Positions 30,704 to 38,888 of a DNA stretch of 48,619 nucleotides are shown here, piece after piece (the stretch's first letter is position 1; each line of letters opens with the position of its first letter). The translations under genes were made by a program, and so were the position numbers. The stretch comes from a virus, in the IMG/VR virus record IMGVR_UViG_3300005340_000013, positions 1-48,619 of that record. One strand, 5' to 3'. Below the pieces are notes generated by a model that was given only the letters and a program-made list of their open reading frames with translations, was not told where the DNA came from and did not search any database.

Positions 30704-32031
30704 TCGGTTTGGAATCCTGGGGAACCGATACCGGGTTGGAGCCCGATGGGGTTGGGTTGTTTGCCTGACAGAGCCGCGTCGATATCAGACTTGGTGGTGG
30801 GAAAGAGAAGGCCCCCACCGCTAACAGGCAATGGCGGAGTAGGAAGGTTGCAGGCTTGGAGCCAAGGGGTCAGAAGCGCAATGAAGTTGGCGGGGAACGT
30901 TGCAGTAAACAAGGGTCCGGTCGGCCCATCGAGTCCAGCGACCCCAGCGTTCTTTAGGAAGTAAACAAAGTTTACAAACATGTTGACCACCCCCTCAACG
31001 GTGGCCACATGACTCTTCGGAACTCGCCCCCCGGCACTGACCAAAAAGTCGCCCGTCGACACAAAAGTCTGCTTAGAGGGCGAGTCTGCCAACGGTGAGT
31101 AGCTAACCAAGTAGGGCTGCCTAGGGTCCGCATTGACAAACCCAACTACGATGTTGGCCCCCGATGCAATCTCAGCTGAGTAGCCAGACAACCCCACCCA
31201 CTGGTCAATGGGATTCAGGTCAGGCGCCCCATCCGAAATAGCCTGCAAACTCAACCCGCCCTGAGAGTCCTCAACAAACGAGTAGACATACGTTCGGAGA
31301 TAGTCGGTTTTGGCCACGCTTCGGACCAATTGGCCAAATACCTCAGTGAGTCTGTTAGCTGGGTTCGCGGAGCAGTAAGCGATAACCTTGTTTCCACTTG
31401 CGCCGAAATGATGCTCCACCTCGCGAACCGTGTAAGAGACCCCATTGAAGCGCTTATCAGTCAAGACGCAACCGGGAAACACCAGCGCCTCGGAACTGAG
31501 CGAAGCAATCAGCTGAATGCAATCGAACTGGAGTACGGTTGACTCGTCTTCGGGTACAGACCCGGGCCAGTCACCAACCTGGGTAATCCCAGTGTTCGGG
31601 TCAACATACCATTGGCGGTCGAGAAACACGTTAGAAGCCGGGCCCGAAACCCGGGCGAAGTCCTGCACTACCTGAGGCGCGGTGTCTACTACCTGCTCGC
31701 CACAAAGCAAGGCAGTCTGAGAGTAGACGTCTTGGGTGGTAAGGGTTCCGGATGGGTCGTCAAATTGCTGGGGCGGAACAGTCACCCCCCAACCGTTATT
31801 CAAGCCCCCCACGACCCGCATCAAAGCTCTGTCCTGAAAGGTAGCGGATGCCTCGGAATCCACAAAGCACACGAGACTCTGCCCGCCTGCAACCAAGACG
31901 CATCGCCCTGTAGGGGCATCGCTAACATCGGTAAGGTCTAGCTCCAAGTCTCCAACCCAGGCGCCCCGCCACACGAAGGTGAGGTCAGCCCGGATGACGC
32001 GAAAGCCGTTGAGGGTAATGGCCGAAGGCAT
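30700..32031 (-). CDS. Baseplate hub/spike protein with OB-fold region
   Basis: The 443-residue protein lies between a tube-initiator candidate and the gpW-like gene, the place of the Mu gp44/gp45 hub and spike. Residues 210-320 have the gp5/VgrG-like OB-fold look (WVGLSGYSAEIASGANIVVGFVNADPRQPYLVSYSP). The C-terminus is Pro/Gly-rich. The N-terminal 200 residues resemble a hub domain (Cys-containing, beta-rich). It may combine hub and spike functions in one chain. Confidence 0.7.
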   Translation of the reverse strand: MPSAITLNGFRVIRADLTFVWRGAWVGDLELDLTDVSDAPTGRCVLVAGGQSLVCFVDSEASATFQDRALMRVVGGLNNGWGVTVPPQQFDDPSGTLTTQDVYSQTALLCGEQVVDTAPQVVQDFARVSGPASNVFLDRQWYVDPNTGITQVGDWPGSVPEDESTVLQFDCIQLIASLSSEALVFPGCVLTDKRFNGVSYTVREVEHHFGASGNKVIAYCSANPANRLTEVFGQLVRSVAKTDYLRTYVYSFVEDSQGGLSLQAISDGAPDLNPIDQWVGLSGYSAEIASGANIVVGFVNADPRQPYLVSYSPLADSPSKQTFVSTGDFLVSAGGRVPKSHVATVEGVVNMFVNFVYFLKNAGVAGLDGPTGPLFTATFPANFIALLTPWLQACNLPTPPLPVSGGGLLFPTTKSDIDAALSGKQPNPIGLQPGIGSPGFQTE

Positions 32032-32615
32032 CAGGTTCCCTTTAGGCTGTTAGCAATAGCGGTTTGGTTTTGGAGCTCCACTTCGGCTGCAGTCAAAGCA
32101 GTGATGGGCGGATTGGTAGTAACGCCGGGAATCGTTTGGTCCGGTTTGTTGGGTGCCAACTGCGGGGCACGATACTGAATCAACTCAATCTCAGTTTCCC
32201 ACATACCCCCGCCACGCTGAATCAAAGCCCCAATCGACGCAATCACAACACTGGTACATCCCATCTCGTTCAATTCAGGATGGTCAATACCCAACGCTTT
32301 GACCGCCATGCTCCCATTGCCGATAAACGCAGGCTTTTTGAGCAACACCTTACGAATTTCACGGAATGATTGCGCGTCTAGATTCCGCCAGATTTCCCCT
32401 TTGAATTTAGGCGTGATTAGCTTTTCACCAGCTGGGAAAACGAAGGCACCAGAGAGCCCATACCCCTGTTGAATCTGCCAACCAAATTGCTTATCCGCTG
32501 ATGTCAGAGTCCACTTGCCAGGCATGATTAGCCCAGCGAGTCCAAAGGTAATGACTGCCGGAAAGTAGGTAATCGCCGGGTTAGGCCCGACTTCTTCACG
32601 GATTCTAGACGGCAT
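32031..32615 (-). CDS. Baseplate/tail-tube initiator candidate, 194 aa
   Basis: AGGGGG seven bases before ATG 32615 sets the start, which overlaps the tape-measure stop by 11 bases; an upstream start at 32663 would overlap by 59. The protein is beta-rich in the centre (PGKWTLTSADKQFGWQIQQGYG) with a long polar Pro/Thr-rich tail. No family was recognised with confidence. Position between tape measure and hub is that of tail-tube initiator or LysM-type hub proteins. Confidence 0.6.
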   Translation of the reverse strand: MPSRIREEVGPNPAITYFPAVITFGLAGLIMPGKWTLTSADKQFGWQIQQGYGLSGAFVFPAGEKLITPKFKGEIWRNLDAQSFREIRKVLLKKPAFIGNGSMAVKALGIDHPELNEMGCTSVVIASIGALIQRGGGMWETEIELIQYRAPQLAPNKPDQTIPGVTTNPPITALTAAEVELQNQTAIANSLKGT

Positions 32616-34503
32616 TCTGAGCCCCCTGGATTGCAATTCCCGCACTTCGGGCCGCGTCCTCAAACACCTTCAGCACCTTCGCTCGGAAGCTTTCCGATTC
32701 CACCTCGGCTTTGACAGACTTCCCATCGGTGGCGTTAGGAAAGCTAAACGTAGCGTTCAGAGTGACGGCGCCCCCTGAGGCTTTCGGTGCTGCACCCCCA
32801 CCCATTGCTTTGCCCATCGAGATAGGCTTAGGGGCCATGTCTCTAACCGCAGCGTCAACCTCGCCCTTGCCAGCTTTGATGCCCTCAGCTGCGCCCTCCG
32901 GTGCAGTGCGGCCAGCTTTGGCAAATTCCCGAGAGGGTGAGTGCGCATCAATCTTCGACCGAAACTCACCAATGCTGCCCGTGGCTAGAGCCCTAACAGC
33001 ACTCTTTAGCGCGTCCCACCCTGACTTGATACCGTCCGCGATACCCTCAACGATATGAGTTCCCACCTCGCTCCAACCCATCGTTTGGAACAGGTCAATA
33101 AGCTCATTTGCCTTCTCACCAACCCATAGGAACGGGCGGGCCATTCCGTAAAGAGCCACTCCCAAAACCGCTACGCCAACCGCAACGGTGCCCATAACCG
33201 CGGCCGCAAGCCCCATCGCGGCTTTGAACCCATCGATAGCCCTCTCAGCAGTGAGCACCCCCTTCAACGGGCCCTTGCCAAACACCTCATTGAACGCGTT
33301 TCGGGTGCGGTAGAAGACAATCTCGAGTTTGACAACCTGGATTAGAAACTGGATAAAGAGCTCCTTAGCGAGTGGCAACGAAGCGAGGAACGCCTTTCCG
33401 AACCCGTCACCCAACCGAGTGAAGATTCCCCGCATCGTCTCCCCGATTACCGTCCCCTTACCGAACCATTCCGTGATTGCCTTCACACCATCGAGGATAG
33501 GAGTGATGTTGATGTCAGTAGTCAACCCACCGAGTGTTTCCTTGAAACGGGTTGCTAGGGTAGGCAGCGAAAGTGACAACTTTTCATTGACACTTCCAAA
33601 GCGCTTCGTTACCGCGTCATTTACAGCCTTTGCCCCATCGTCGATTTTCACCCGACCCATCACCAATTGGTTTCTGGCATCCGCAAGTGAAATCTTTAGG
33701 TTCGCGGCAAGTTCCTTAGCTACGTCATCAAACTTCAGACCCGTACCTGTAAGCTCGAATTGCCCCAACGCGAACCGACCAAACTGCTTGCCTCGGGTGA
33801 TGATATCTTGTAGCGACTTCCCAGCGGAGTCACCCATTGCCGCAGAGGCCTGAGCCACGGCTTTGAAGGTATCAACCATGCCCTGTCCCGAGATACGAGT
33901 GCCTCTTAGGGACTTCTCAATATCGAGTGATAGAGCTTGCAACTCAGCTCTTGGCGTGGCGATGTGCTTAGCCAAGTCATCAATCTGTTCGCCCCAGGCC
34001 TTAGCGTTGGCGGACGAACCCGATGCGGCCTCACGGAAGAGACCCATCGTCCGAAGCATGTCAGCTGTTTCGAGGGCCCACTTAGTCGTGGCAGCAACCG
34101 CGGCGACAACCGCCGTAGTGAACGCGATAGCGGCCGTTGCGACTGTTTCGATTGCGGCTAGGGTTCCTCCTTTGAGGGTACTCCCCAAGTCACTCAGCTT
34201 TTCGCGCCAAGCCGAGGTTTTCCCCTTTGTATCGTTGACAGTCTGCCCCAGCTTACCGAGCGCCAAAGCGTTGCGAGAGATACTATCCCTCTCGGCATCC
34301 AACGCCCCCTTCAACGCCTTCTTGGCAGCCTTCACCTCATCCGACTTACCTCGGAGAGATTGCATCGAGGATTGCAGTTCCTTGATGCGGTCCTTAGAAG
34401 ACTGGATAGAATCGCGTAGCTTTTCGACGGATTTGGCGGCCCCCTCAGCGTTCGTTTCGACGGGGATTTTGATGCCGAAAGTCGCTGTTTTGGTAACCGC
34501 CAT
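32605..34503 (-). CDS. Tail tape measure protein
   Basis: The 632-residue protein begins with a coiled-coil (residues 20-110, heptad-rich LRDSIQSSKDRIKELQSSMQ). A hydrophobic, membrane-active central segment follows (about 115-145, AAIETVATAAIAF and AVVAAVAATT), with another near 430-460. The tail-end motif DAHSPSREFAKAGRTAPEG is typical of phage tape measures. The length predicts a fairly short tail of about 95 nm if each residue spans 0.15 nm. It starts ten bases after the frameshifted chaperone end. Confidence 0.88.
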   Translation of the reverse strand: MAVTKTATFGIKIPVETNAEGAAKSVEKLRDSIQSSKDRIKELQSSMQSLRGKSDEVKAAKKALKGALDAERDSISRNALALGKLGQTVNDTKGKTSAWREKLSDLGSTLKGGTLAAIETVATAAIAFTTAVVAAVAATTKWALETADMLRTMGLFREAASGSSANAKAWGEQIDDLAKHIATPRAELQALSLDIEKSLRGTRISGQGMVDTFKAVAQASAAMGDSAGKSLQDIITRGKQFGRFALGQFELTGTGLKFDDVAKELAANLKISLADARNQLVMGRVKIDDGAKAVNDAVTKRFGSVNEKLSLSLPTLATRFKETLGGLTTDINITPILDGVKAITEWFGKGTVIGETMRGIFTRLGDGFGKAFLASLPLAKELFIQFLIQVVKLEIVFYRTRNAFNEVFGKGPLKGVLTAERAIDGFKAAMGLAAAVMGTVAVGVAVLGVALYGMARPFLWVGEKANELIDLFQTMGWSEVGTHIVEGIADGIKSGWDALKSAVRALATGSIGEFRSKIDAHSPSREFAKAGRTAPEGAAEGIKAGKGEVDAAVRDMAPKPISMGKAMGGGAAPKASGGAVTLNATFSFPNATDGKSVKAEVESESFRAKVLKVFEDAARSAGIAIQGAQNAV

Positions 34504-34512
34504 AACCCACCT

Positions 34513-34683
34513 CTATTCGGAGAGCCCCTCTCCAATCGCTACAATCCAAAGGGCAGCCTTACCGACTATCACTGCCCCCACGGACGCATCCACCGAACCG
34601 TCTCGGTCAAGTAGACTCTCGATACATTCTCCAGCGACCAAAGGGTTACCCTCGGCTTCCTTCAGTCGCCTTAGAATTCCCCC
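34513..34683 (-). CDS. -1 frame extension of the tail assembly chaperone (gpE' type)
   Basis: An open frame shifted by -1 relative to the chaperone continues about 56 codons past its stop and ends 10 bases before the tape measure start. Two G-runs lie just before the zero-frame stop: six G at 34694-34699 and five G at 34679-34683. Slippage of a GGG codon at either would join the frames into a protein of about 190 residues. Chaperone pairs made by -1 frameshift between tube and tape measure genes are common in myophages. No textbook XXXYYYZ heptamer is present, so the exact site is uncertain. Confidence 0.6.
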   Translation of the reverse strand, partial: GGILRRLKEAEGNPLVAGECIESLLDRDGSVDASVGAVIVGKAALWIVAIGEGLSE

Positions 34684-35081
34684 GCTTTGGCAACCCCCCT
34701 GCCTTCGTACATTGCGAGGAGAGCCGCGGCGCATCGAATGAACACACCGAAATGAGTCTCAAGCAAGGGAGTCCAGACAGCGACATCGGGATAGATGATG
34801 TGCGGGCGGACGAACTTTGCGATGTCTTCCTCGCTTCGTTTGTCCAAGGGGACCGCATTGAACTGCTTTGCCACCGTGTAATTGGGCTTTTTGACGCCGA
34901 AGACACCAACGTCAGTGACGATGACCTCGAAGTCAACACCCTGTTGGCCCTCAGACTCGGAGAGTTTTTCTACCAAGTTGAGGGCTTCCAACTCCCGGGC
35001 TTCAGCTTTCTCCTGAGCCTTTCGGTTCCGAAGTGCATCCTTTTCACGGGCGATTTCGAGCGGGGTCTTAGAATCGGACAT
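34671..35081 (-). CDS. Tail assembly chaperone, short form (gpE-like)
   Basis: The 136-residue protein has a charged N-terminal helix (LEIAREKDALRNRKAQEKAEAREL), a FEVIVTDVGVFGVKKPNYTV region, and a helical C-terminus. It occupies the slot between tail tube and tape measure, where phages encode the chaperone that coats the tape measure. The frame ends near a pair of G-runs that could allow a -1 shift into the 34513 frame. Confidence 0.72.
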   Translation of the reverse strand: MSDSKTPLEIAREKDALRNRKAQEKAEARELEALNLVEKLSESEGQQGVDFEVIVTDVGVFGVKKPNYTVAKQFNAVPLDKRSEEDIAKFVRPHIIYPDVAVWTPLLETHFGVFIRCAAALLAMYEGRGVAKAGEF

Positions 35082-35105
35082 TGGGGCTGGTCCTTAGCTA
35101 ACGGG

Positions 35106-35606
35106 TTAGAGCAACTGGCGCGTCTTAGAGAAGAGGCTAAGAGCACCCTGGCGAACGAGGTAAAGTGCAGTGACATCAAAGACAGTCACCAGTGCGCCGG
35201 AACCCTTCTCCTGCTTATCCTCCACTCCGGTAATCCGGCAACCCGAGATGAGAGTCATCTGGGGCTGAGAGGGAACAGCGGTTCCGAACGTGGGTTCGAA
35301 AAGCTGCAAGAGATAGCTGAACTCAGCGTCTCCGTAGCTACCGAGCCCAATCACTGCCAAGTCCTGCATAAAGCCAAGTGCGGTATCCCTCAGCATCGTG
35401 AGCTGAAAGGAATCGATTTTGTACATACCGGAGGTGATGCCCACGGGGACACCACTCTGTTCCGCGTCTTGCACAATCTCAACCTCGCGAGTCTCTTTGA
35501 AGGATGCCGCGGTAAGTCCCTTGTAAGGGAACCCGTTGAGGAAGTGAGAGCACGAAGTCCAACTATAGGGAGTGCGGTTTAGGCGAAAAATATTAGGGTC
35601 GGGCAT
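35106..35606 (-). CDS. Tail tube protein
   Basis: The 166-residue protein directly follows the sheath gene, as tube proteins do. It has a beta-rich pattern with a YSWTSCSHFLNGFPYKGLTAASFKETRE start and a GVPVGITSGMYKIDSFQLTM strand, typical of myophage tube proteins that stack in hexameric rings. No other function fits the position. Confidence 0.8.
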   Translation of the reverse strand: MPDPNIFRLNRTPYSWTSCSHFLNGFPYKGLTAASFKETREVEIVQDAEQSGVPVGITSGMYKIDSFQLTMLRDTALGFMQDLAVIGLGSYGDAEFSYLLQLFEPTFGTAVPSQPQMTLISGCRITGVEDKQEKGSGALVTVFDVTALYLVRQGALSLFSKTRQLL

Positions 35607-35609
35607 GGC

Positions 35610-37085
35610 TCACTGTCCAGGTGAAGTGGTGATGGTTTTGACCCATTGGGCCTGCGTTTGGTAGCCCTTGATATACGCGAGAGACACTCCCGACAAAGTG
35701 GCGGTCACCACAACCGGGTTCGCATTCATGTCATCGGTCCGAGAAAGCTGGAAGGCAAAGTCACTGACTTGACCCTTCAGAGCCGGGAGAACCGCATCGT
35801 TCACCAGTTGCTCAATCTTCGCCGCGTCGGGCTCAAAGATGTAGACCGCGCCAGTGGTAGAGTCTTTCTTGGGGTTCTTACGAACACCGAGACTCAACTG
35901 AGTGGTGAGAATGAACCAAGCGATGGTGCACGCTTTGTTCATAATCCGGATGTGCTGAAGATAGGGCCACGCGCCACCAGTGGGCTGGATGGTGTTGGGG
36001 TTGGTAATGTAAACGCCCTGAGGCCCGCCCGGGGCGAAACTTCGAAGAGTAGTCAACCGGAGAGTATCCAGGTTGGGATACAAGTCCTCGTCGTGGTCAA
36101 AGGGGTTGCCGTTTGCATCGGCAATCTGAACCCCAGGCAGCGGACCCCTAGCAACGTAGGCCGCATCTTCACCGATGGGAATCAACATAGCGCGTGCACC
36201 GAGCAATGCCGCGGTAGGCCGCTTCTGGTTGTATCCAGTGATGAGGCTAGGAACGTGGCCACCATCTGCACCGACACAAACCCGGATAGAGGTTTGGTTT
36301 TGCACCAGAGTCTGCATGCGGGTAGCGTAGGCCGCTTCCGTCTCAGCGCTGGGTTGCGGGTCAGTCTTGTAGGGAGTGTTAACAAGCACAAATTTAAACT
36401 GACCCTTCGCCTCAAGCGCACTGAGGAAAGTATCAATCAATCCCACCGTACTGGTCGTGGCGCTGCAATCAACAAAGGCGCCTTCCCACGGCAGTCGGGT
36501 GAGACTGAGCGCAGTTAGGCTATTGATGACATCCGTGTCATTCAACAGTGGACGTTGGCAGTAGACTTTGACAACATCGCCCGCAACCAAGGTGCCAGAA
36601 CCAAAGTTCCAGGTAATCCCCGAATTGGGAACCGTATAGGTCGTGGCAGTCCCCAGTGCAGTCACACCGCTAGTCGTCTGCCCGTCAAGAGTCCAGGTAA
36701 ACGTAATGCCCGCGGTCCCGATAGTGCCGCCGGTGACAACCGTGAACGTGGCGTAGTATTGGTCGTAGGGGGCTCCACTCATCGTCACTGCAGACGACCC
36801 AGATTTACCAGATGAGTCAACAGTCCCGAAGACTCCGGGGTAGGTAGCGTTACCCTTACAGAGAACCGCGGGATGGTTGTTGACCGCGAGCCCATACGCA
36901 AAGTACTCAGCCAGAGGGCCATACCCATTTGCGGTGACAGCAAGGTCAGACCTAGCAAAGGCCCCAGGTTGATTGACAGTCCCCGTGGAGGAGCATGCAA
37001 CCCAAGCCAGAATGCCAGTCACATCCGGCGGGGCCTGACTCGTCGTAAAGACGTTCTTAGTAATGCCAACTGAAGGGAGACTCAT
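35610..37085 (-). CDS. Contractile tail sheath protein
   Basis: The 491-residue protein starts with the sheath-like segment LPSVGITKNVFTTSQAPPDVTGILAWVACSS. Residues about 95-175 hold an inserted beta domain (VTMSGAP, GTAGITFTWTLDG, SGITWNFGSGTLVAGD) also seen in the connector protein. The C-terminal third has QLVNDAVLPALKGQVSDF and a closing GVSLAYIKGYQTQAQWV strand, as in the family's domain that interlocks neighbouring subunits. The tube gene follows three bases after the stop. Presence of a sheath identifies myovirus morphology. Confidence 0.9.
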   Translation of the reverse strand: MSLPSVGITKNVFTTSQAPPDVTGILAWVACSSTGTVNQPGAFARSDLAVTANGYGPLAEYFAYGLAVNNHPAVLCKGNATYPGVFGTVDSSGKSGSSAVTMSGAPYDQYYATFTVVTGGTIGTAGITFTWTLDGQTTSGVTALGTATTYTVPNSGITWNFGSGTLVAGDVVKVYCQRPLLNDTDVINSLTALSLTRLPWEGAFVDCSATTSTVGLIDTFLSALEAKGQFKFVLVNTPYKTDPQPSAETEAAYATRMQTLVQNQTSIRVCVGADGGHVPSLITGYNQKRPTAALLGARAMLIPIGEDAAYVARGPLPGVQIADANGNPFDHDEDLYPNLDTLRLTTLRSFAPGGPQGVYITNPNTIQPTGGAWPYLQHIRIMNKACTIAWFILTTQLSLGVRKNPKKDSTTGAVYIFEPDAAKIEQLVNDAVLPALKGQVSDFAFQLSRTDDMNANPVVVTATLSGVSLAYIKGYQTQAQWVKTITTSPGQ

Positions 37086-37711
37086 CTAAAATCCTCCGAA
37101 AGTGCGGGCTCAGCCTGAACCGTCTCCAACGTCTCATCGAAGAGGGGGCCCTTCTGAATGAGGGATACAAGTAGTTCCACACCAAAAGAGTTCTCCTCGG
37201 GTGGATTGGTGATTGTGACTTCGCCCCATTCAACAGAGGCTGCGAGAGAATTTCCCTTCCCGTCTGATGCGTAGGTGACGGCTCTGACAACTTGCTCTAG
37301 CAAGTCCTCAGCGACAGCGGTAGCAACCCCGATTTTGTCGACTGCCCCAGGTACCGGAGCCGCCCAAATCGACACGGTAAGCGGCCTATCCCAGGCCAAA
37401 AGCTCTCTAGGATTGACAACAGACGCGGAATTCATCGTTTCTCGCGACAATTTGCCGTATGGGCGAGGTTTTGGCGCGTTTTCACCGGTAAACTCACCGG
37501 GGATGAAAACCACTCGATTTGCGCAATCCGGAGCCTGATTTAGCAAAAAACTGCGGTATTTCAGGCCCACTTCGGCCACCAAAGCAGGGACATTTCGGTC
37601 AGAAAAGTAGTCTGCAACCGCATTTCGAAGCACCAATACGCCACTCCGCGGCAACGGACTCTCATCCGCCGGATACGCCGGAGCATAGTGGGAAGGTGCC
37701 GGATTGGTCAC
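37082..37711 (-). CDS. Tail terminator-like protein, 209 aa
   Basis: Located between the virion morphogenesis protein and the sheath, the position of the tail terminator (Mu gp37, lambda gpU analogues). It has an ALVAEVGLKYRSFLLN helix and a VEWGEVTITNPPEENSFGVELLVSLIQ strand that suits a terminator fold. It overlaps the neighbours at both ends by 4 bases. The call rests on order more than on motifs. Confidence 0.6.
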   Translation of the reverse strand: MTNPAPSHYAPAYPADESPLPRSGVLVLRNAVADYFSDRNVPALVAEVGLKYRSFLLNQAPDCANRVVFIPGEFTGENAPKPRPYGKLSRETMNSASVVNPRELLAWDRPLTVSIWAAPVPGAVDKIGVATAVAEDLLEQVVRAVTYASDGKGNSLAASVEWGEVTITNPPEENSFGVELLVSLIQKGPLFDETLETVQAEPALSEDFR

Positions 37712-38094
37712 TTGAACAAGTCCTCAATCGTGCCCCGGATAGCGTTTTCGATGACTTTGGCAACGTCCGAGGGAATCTCGGCCCCCGCATCGGGAAGCAT
37801 TTGCCGAATTGGGTGGCTGACAGTGCCCTTTTGAGCGAATGCCTCGGGGCCCTCAATCGTGGCAATCACAACATCGCCAGACGAGGTCACGGAGAGCTTA
37901 GCAGCCGCATTTCTGTAAGCGCGACCACCTTCCTTAGTCGGCAACCAAGGCTGTCCCTCGGGAGACACTCCCTTAGTGAGGTTATCGGCAATCAGTTCGC
38001 GCATAGGGTCAACCGCATTGACAGCAATCTTCTGCCCCAACGCCTTAGGGTTCATTCCCTTCAGTGCCAGTACCAACTTATCCAGTGGATTCAT
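37708..38094 (-). CDS. Phage virion morphogenesis protein (tail completion, Mu gpG type)
   Basis: The 128-residue protein shows the family signature: a basic N-terminal helix region, then GVSPEGQPWLPTKEGGRAYR (gpG/S pattern SPxGxxWxPL), and a HPIRQMLPD segment near the end. These proteins complete the head-tail joint or tail. It overlaps the connector and terminator genes by 4 bases each. Confidence 0.85.
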   Translation of the reverse strand: MNPLDKLVLALKGMNPKALGQKIAVNAVDPMRELIADNLTKGVSPEGQPWLPTKEGGRAYRNAAAKLSVTSSGDVVIATIEGPEAFAQKGTVSHPIRQMLPDAGAEIPSDVAKVIENAIRGTIEDLFK

Positions 38095-38882
38095 TCGAAC
38101 CTCGGGTTGTCAATCGCGTCTTGGGCCGAAAAGGCGGTGTCCTCTGCGGTTGCCCTAGCACGCTCTACATCTTGCCAAACGTAGGGCGACGCTTGAGAGC
38201 ACCCCAACGGCCCACCCGTCGTGACCGCACTGTCCTGGTCCTCGGAAGTGGGAAGGTCAAACAACCCATCCTTTGAATCGGCCGCTTCCTTCAACTCAGC
38301 CAATGCAGTGTTGTATTCCTCTACCAAAAGCTGGATTTGAGGGTCCTGCGGATTGACTCCACGCTTTCGGTAACAATCGTAAGTGACCATCGTGACGAGC
38401 CAACCAAGTACCGTCTCGGGTACTGGAGTAGCGGCTGCATAAACGTTGTCGATTGCGAAAGTGCCCGTAGCAGGAAACAAGGCAGTCAGCCCAGTGGACC
38501 CCAACACAACAGACGATGCAGTCATGGCAGTGGTGTACGTTACCCCGTCTGCAGTCCAGCTAAAGGTGGCGACCCCAGTAACCCCACCCAGAGTAATCGA
38601 CAATCCGATTTGAAGAGACCCGAGAGTAGGCCTGCCCGAAAGAGTCACACTCGGCGGACTCGTACCCGCAGCAACCAACGTTGGTGCCTGTTGACCCAAT
38701 GGCAAAGACGAACGTGCACCCGTATTCCCGTATCGCTTTCTCAGACGAGCATTGATGAGACTGGACCTAGAGGCAATACGCTGCTCAATGAAGCCCGGAG
38801 AGTCCTGATTGACATAGTCAACCTCACTCTGAGGCATCATCGTGCGGCGCTTGAAACCTGCTAGGTCCAGATAGGGAAACAT
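38091..38882 (-). CDS. Head-tail connector protein (DUF1320/gp36-like) with inserted beta domain
   Basis: The 263-residue protein directly follows the capsid gene. Residues 1-60 (RTMMPQSEVDYVNQDSPGFIEQRIASRSSLINARLRK) and 155-210 (VLGWLVTMVTYDCYRKRGVNPQDPQIQ) together match the helical connector fold of Mu gp36-type proteins. Between them, residues about 76-150 form a beta domain (VTLSG, GVATFSWTADGV, STGLTALFPATGTF) whose pattern recurs in the tail sheath. The insertion could decorate the neck. Confidence 0.72.
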   Translation of the reverse strand: MFPYLDLAGFKRRTMMPQSEVDYVNQDSPGFIEQRIASRSSLINARLRKRYGNTGARSSLPLGQQAPTLVAAGTSPPSVTLSGRPTLGSLQIGLSITLGGVTGVATFSWTADGVTYTTAMTASSVVLGSTGLTALFPATGTFAIDNVYAAATPVPETVLGWLVTMVTYDCYRKRGVNPQDPQIQLLVEEYNTALAELKEAADSKDGLFDLPTSEDQDSAVTTGGPLGCSQASPYVWQDVERARATAEDTAFSAQDAIDNPRFE

Positions 38883-38888
38883 CTCAAC

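Noticed and set aside
33863-34741. Long plus-strand open frame opposite the tape measure gene (also 38922-39782, 35646-36518, 45580-46386 and 2906-3469)
   Set aside because: Each lies antisense to a well-supported minus-strand gene, has no coupling to neighbours and no recognisable domain. They are composition-driven shadows.
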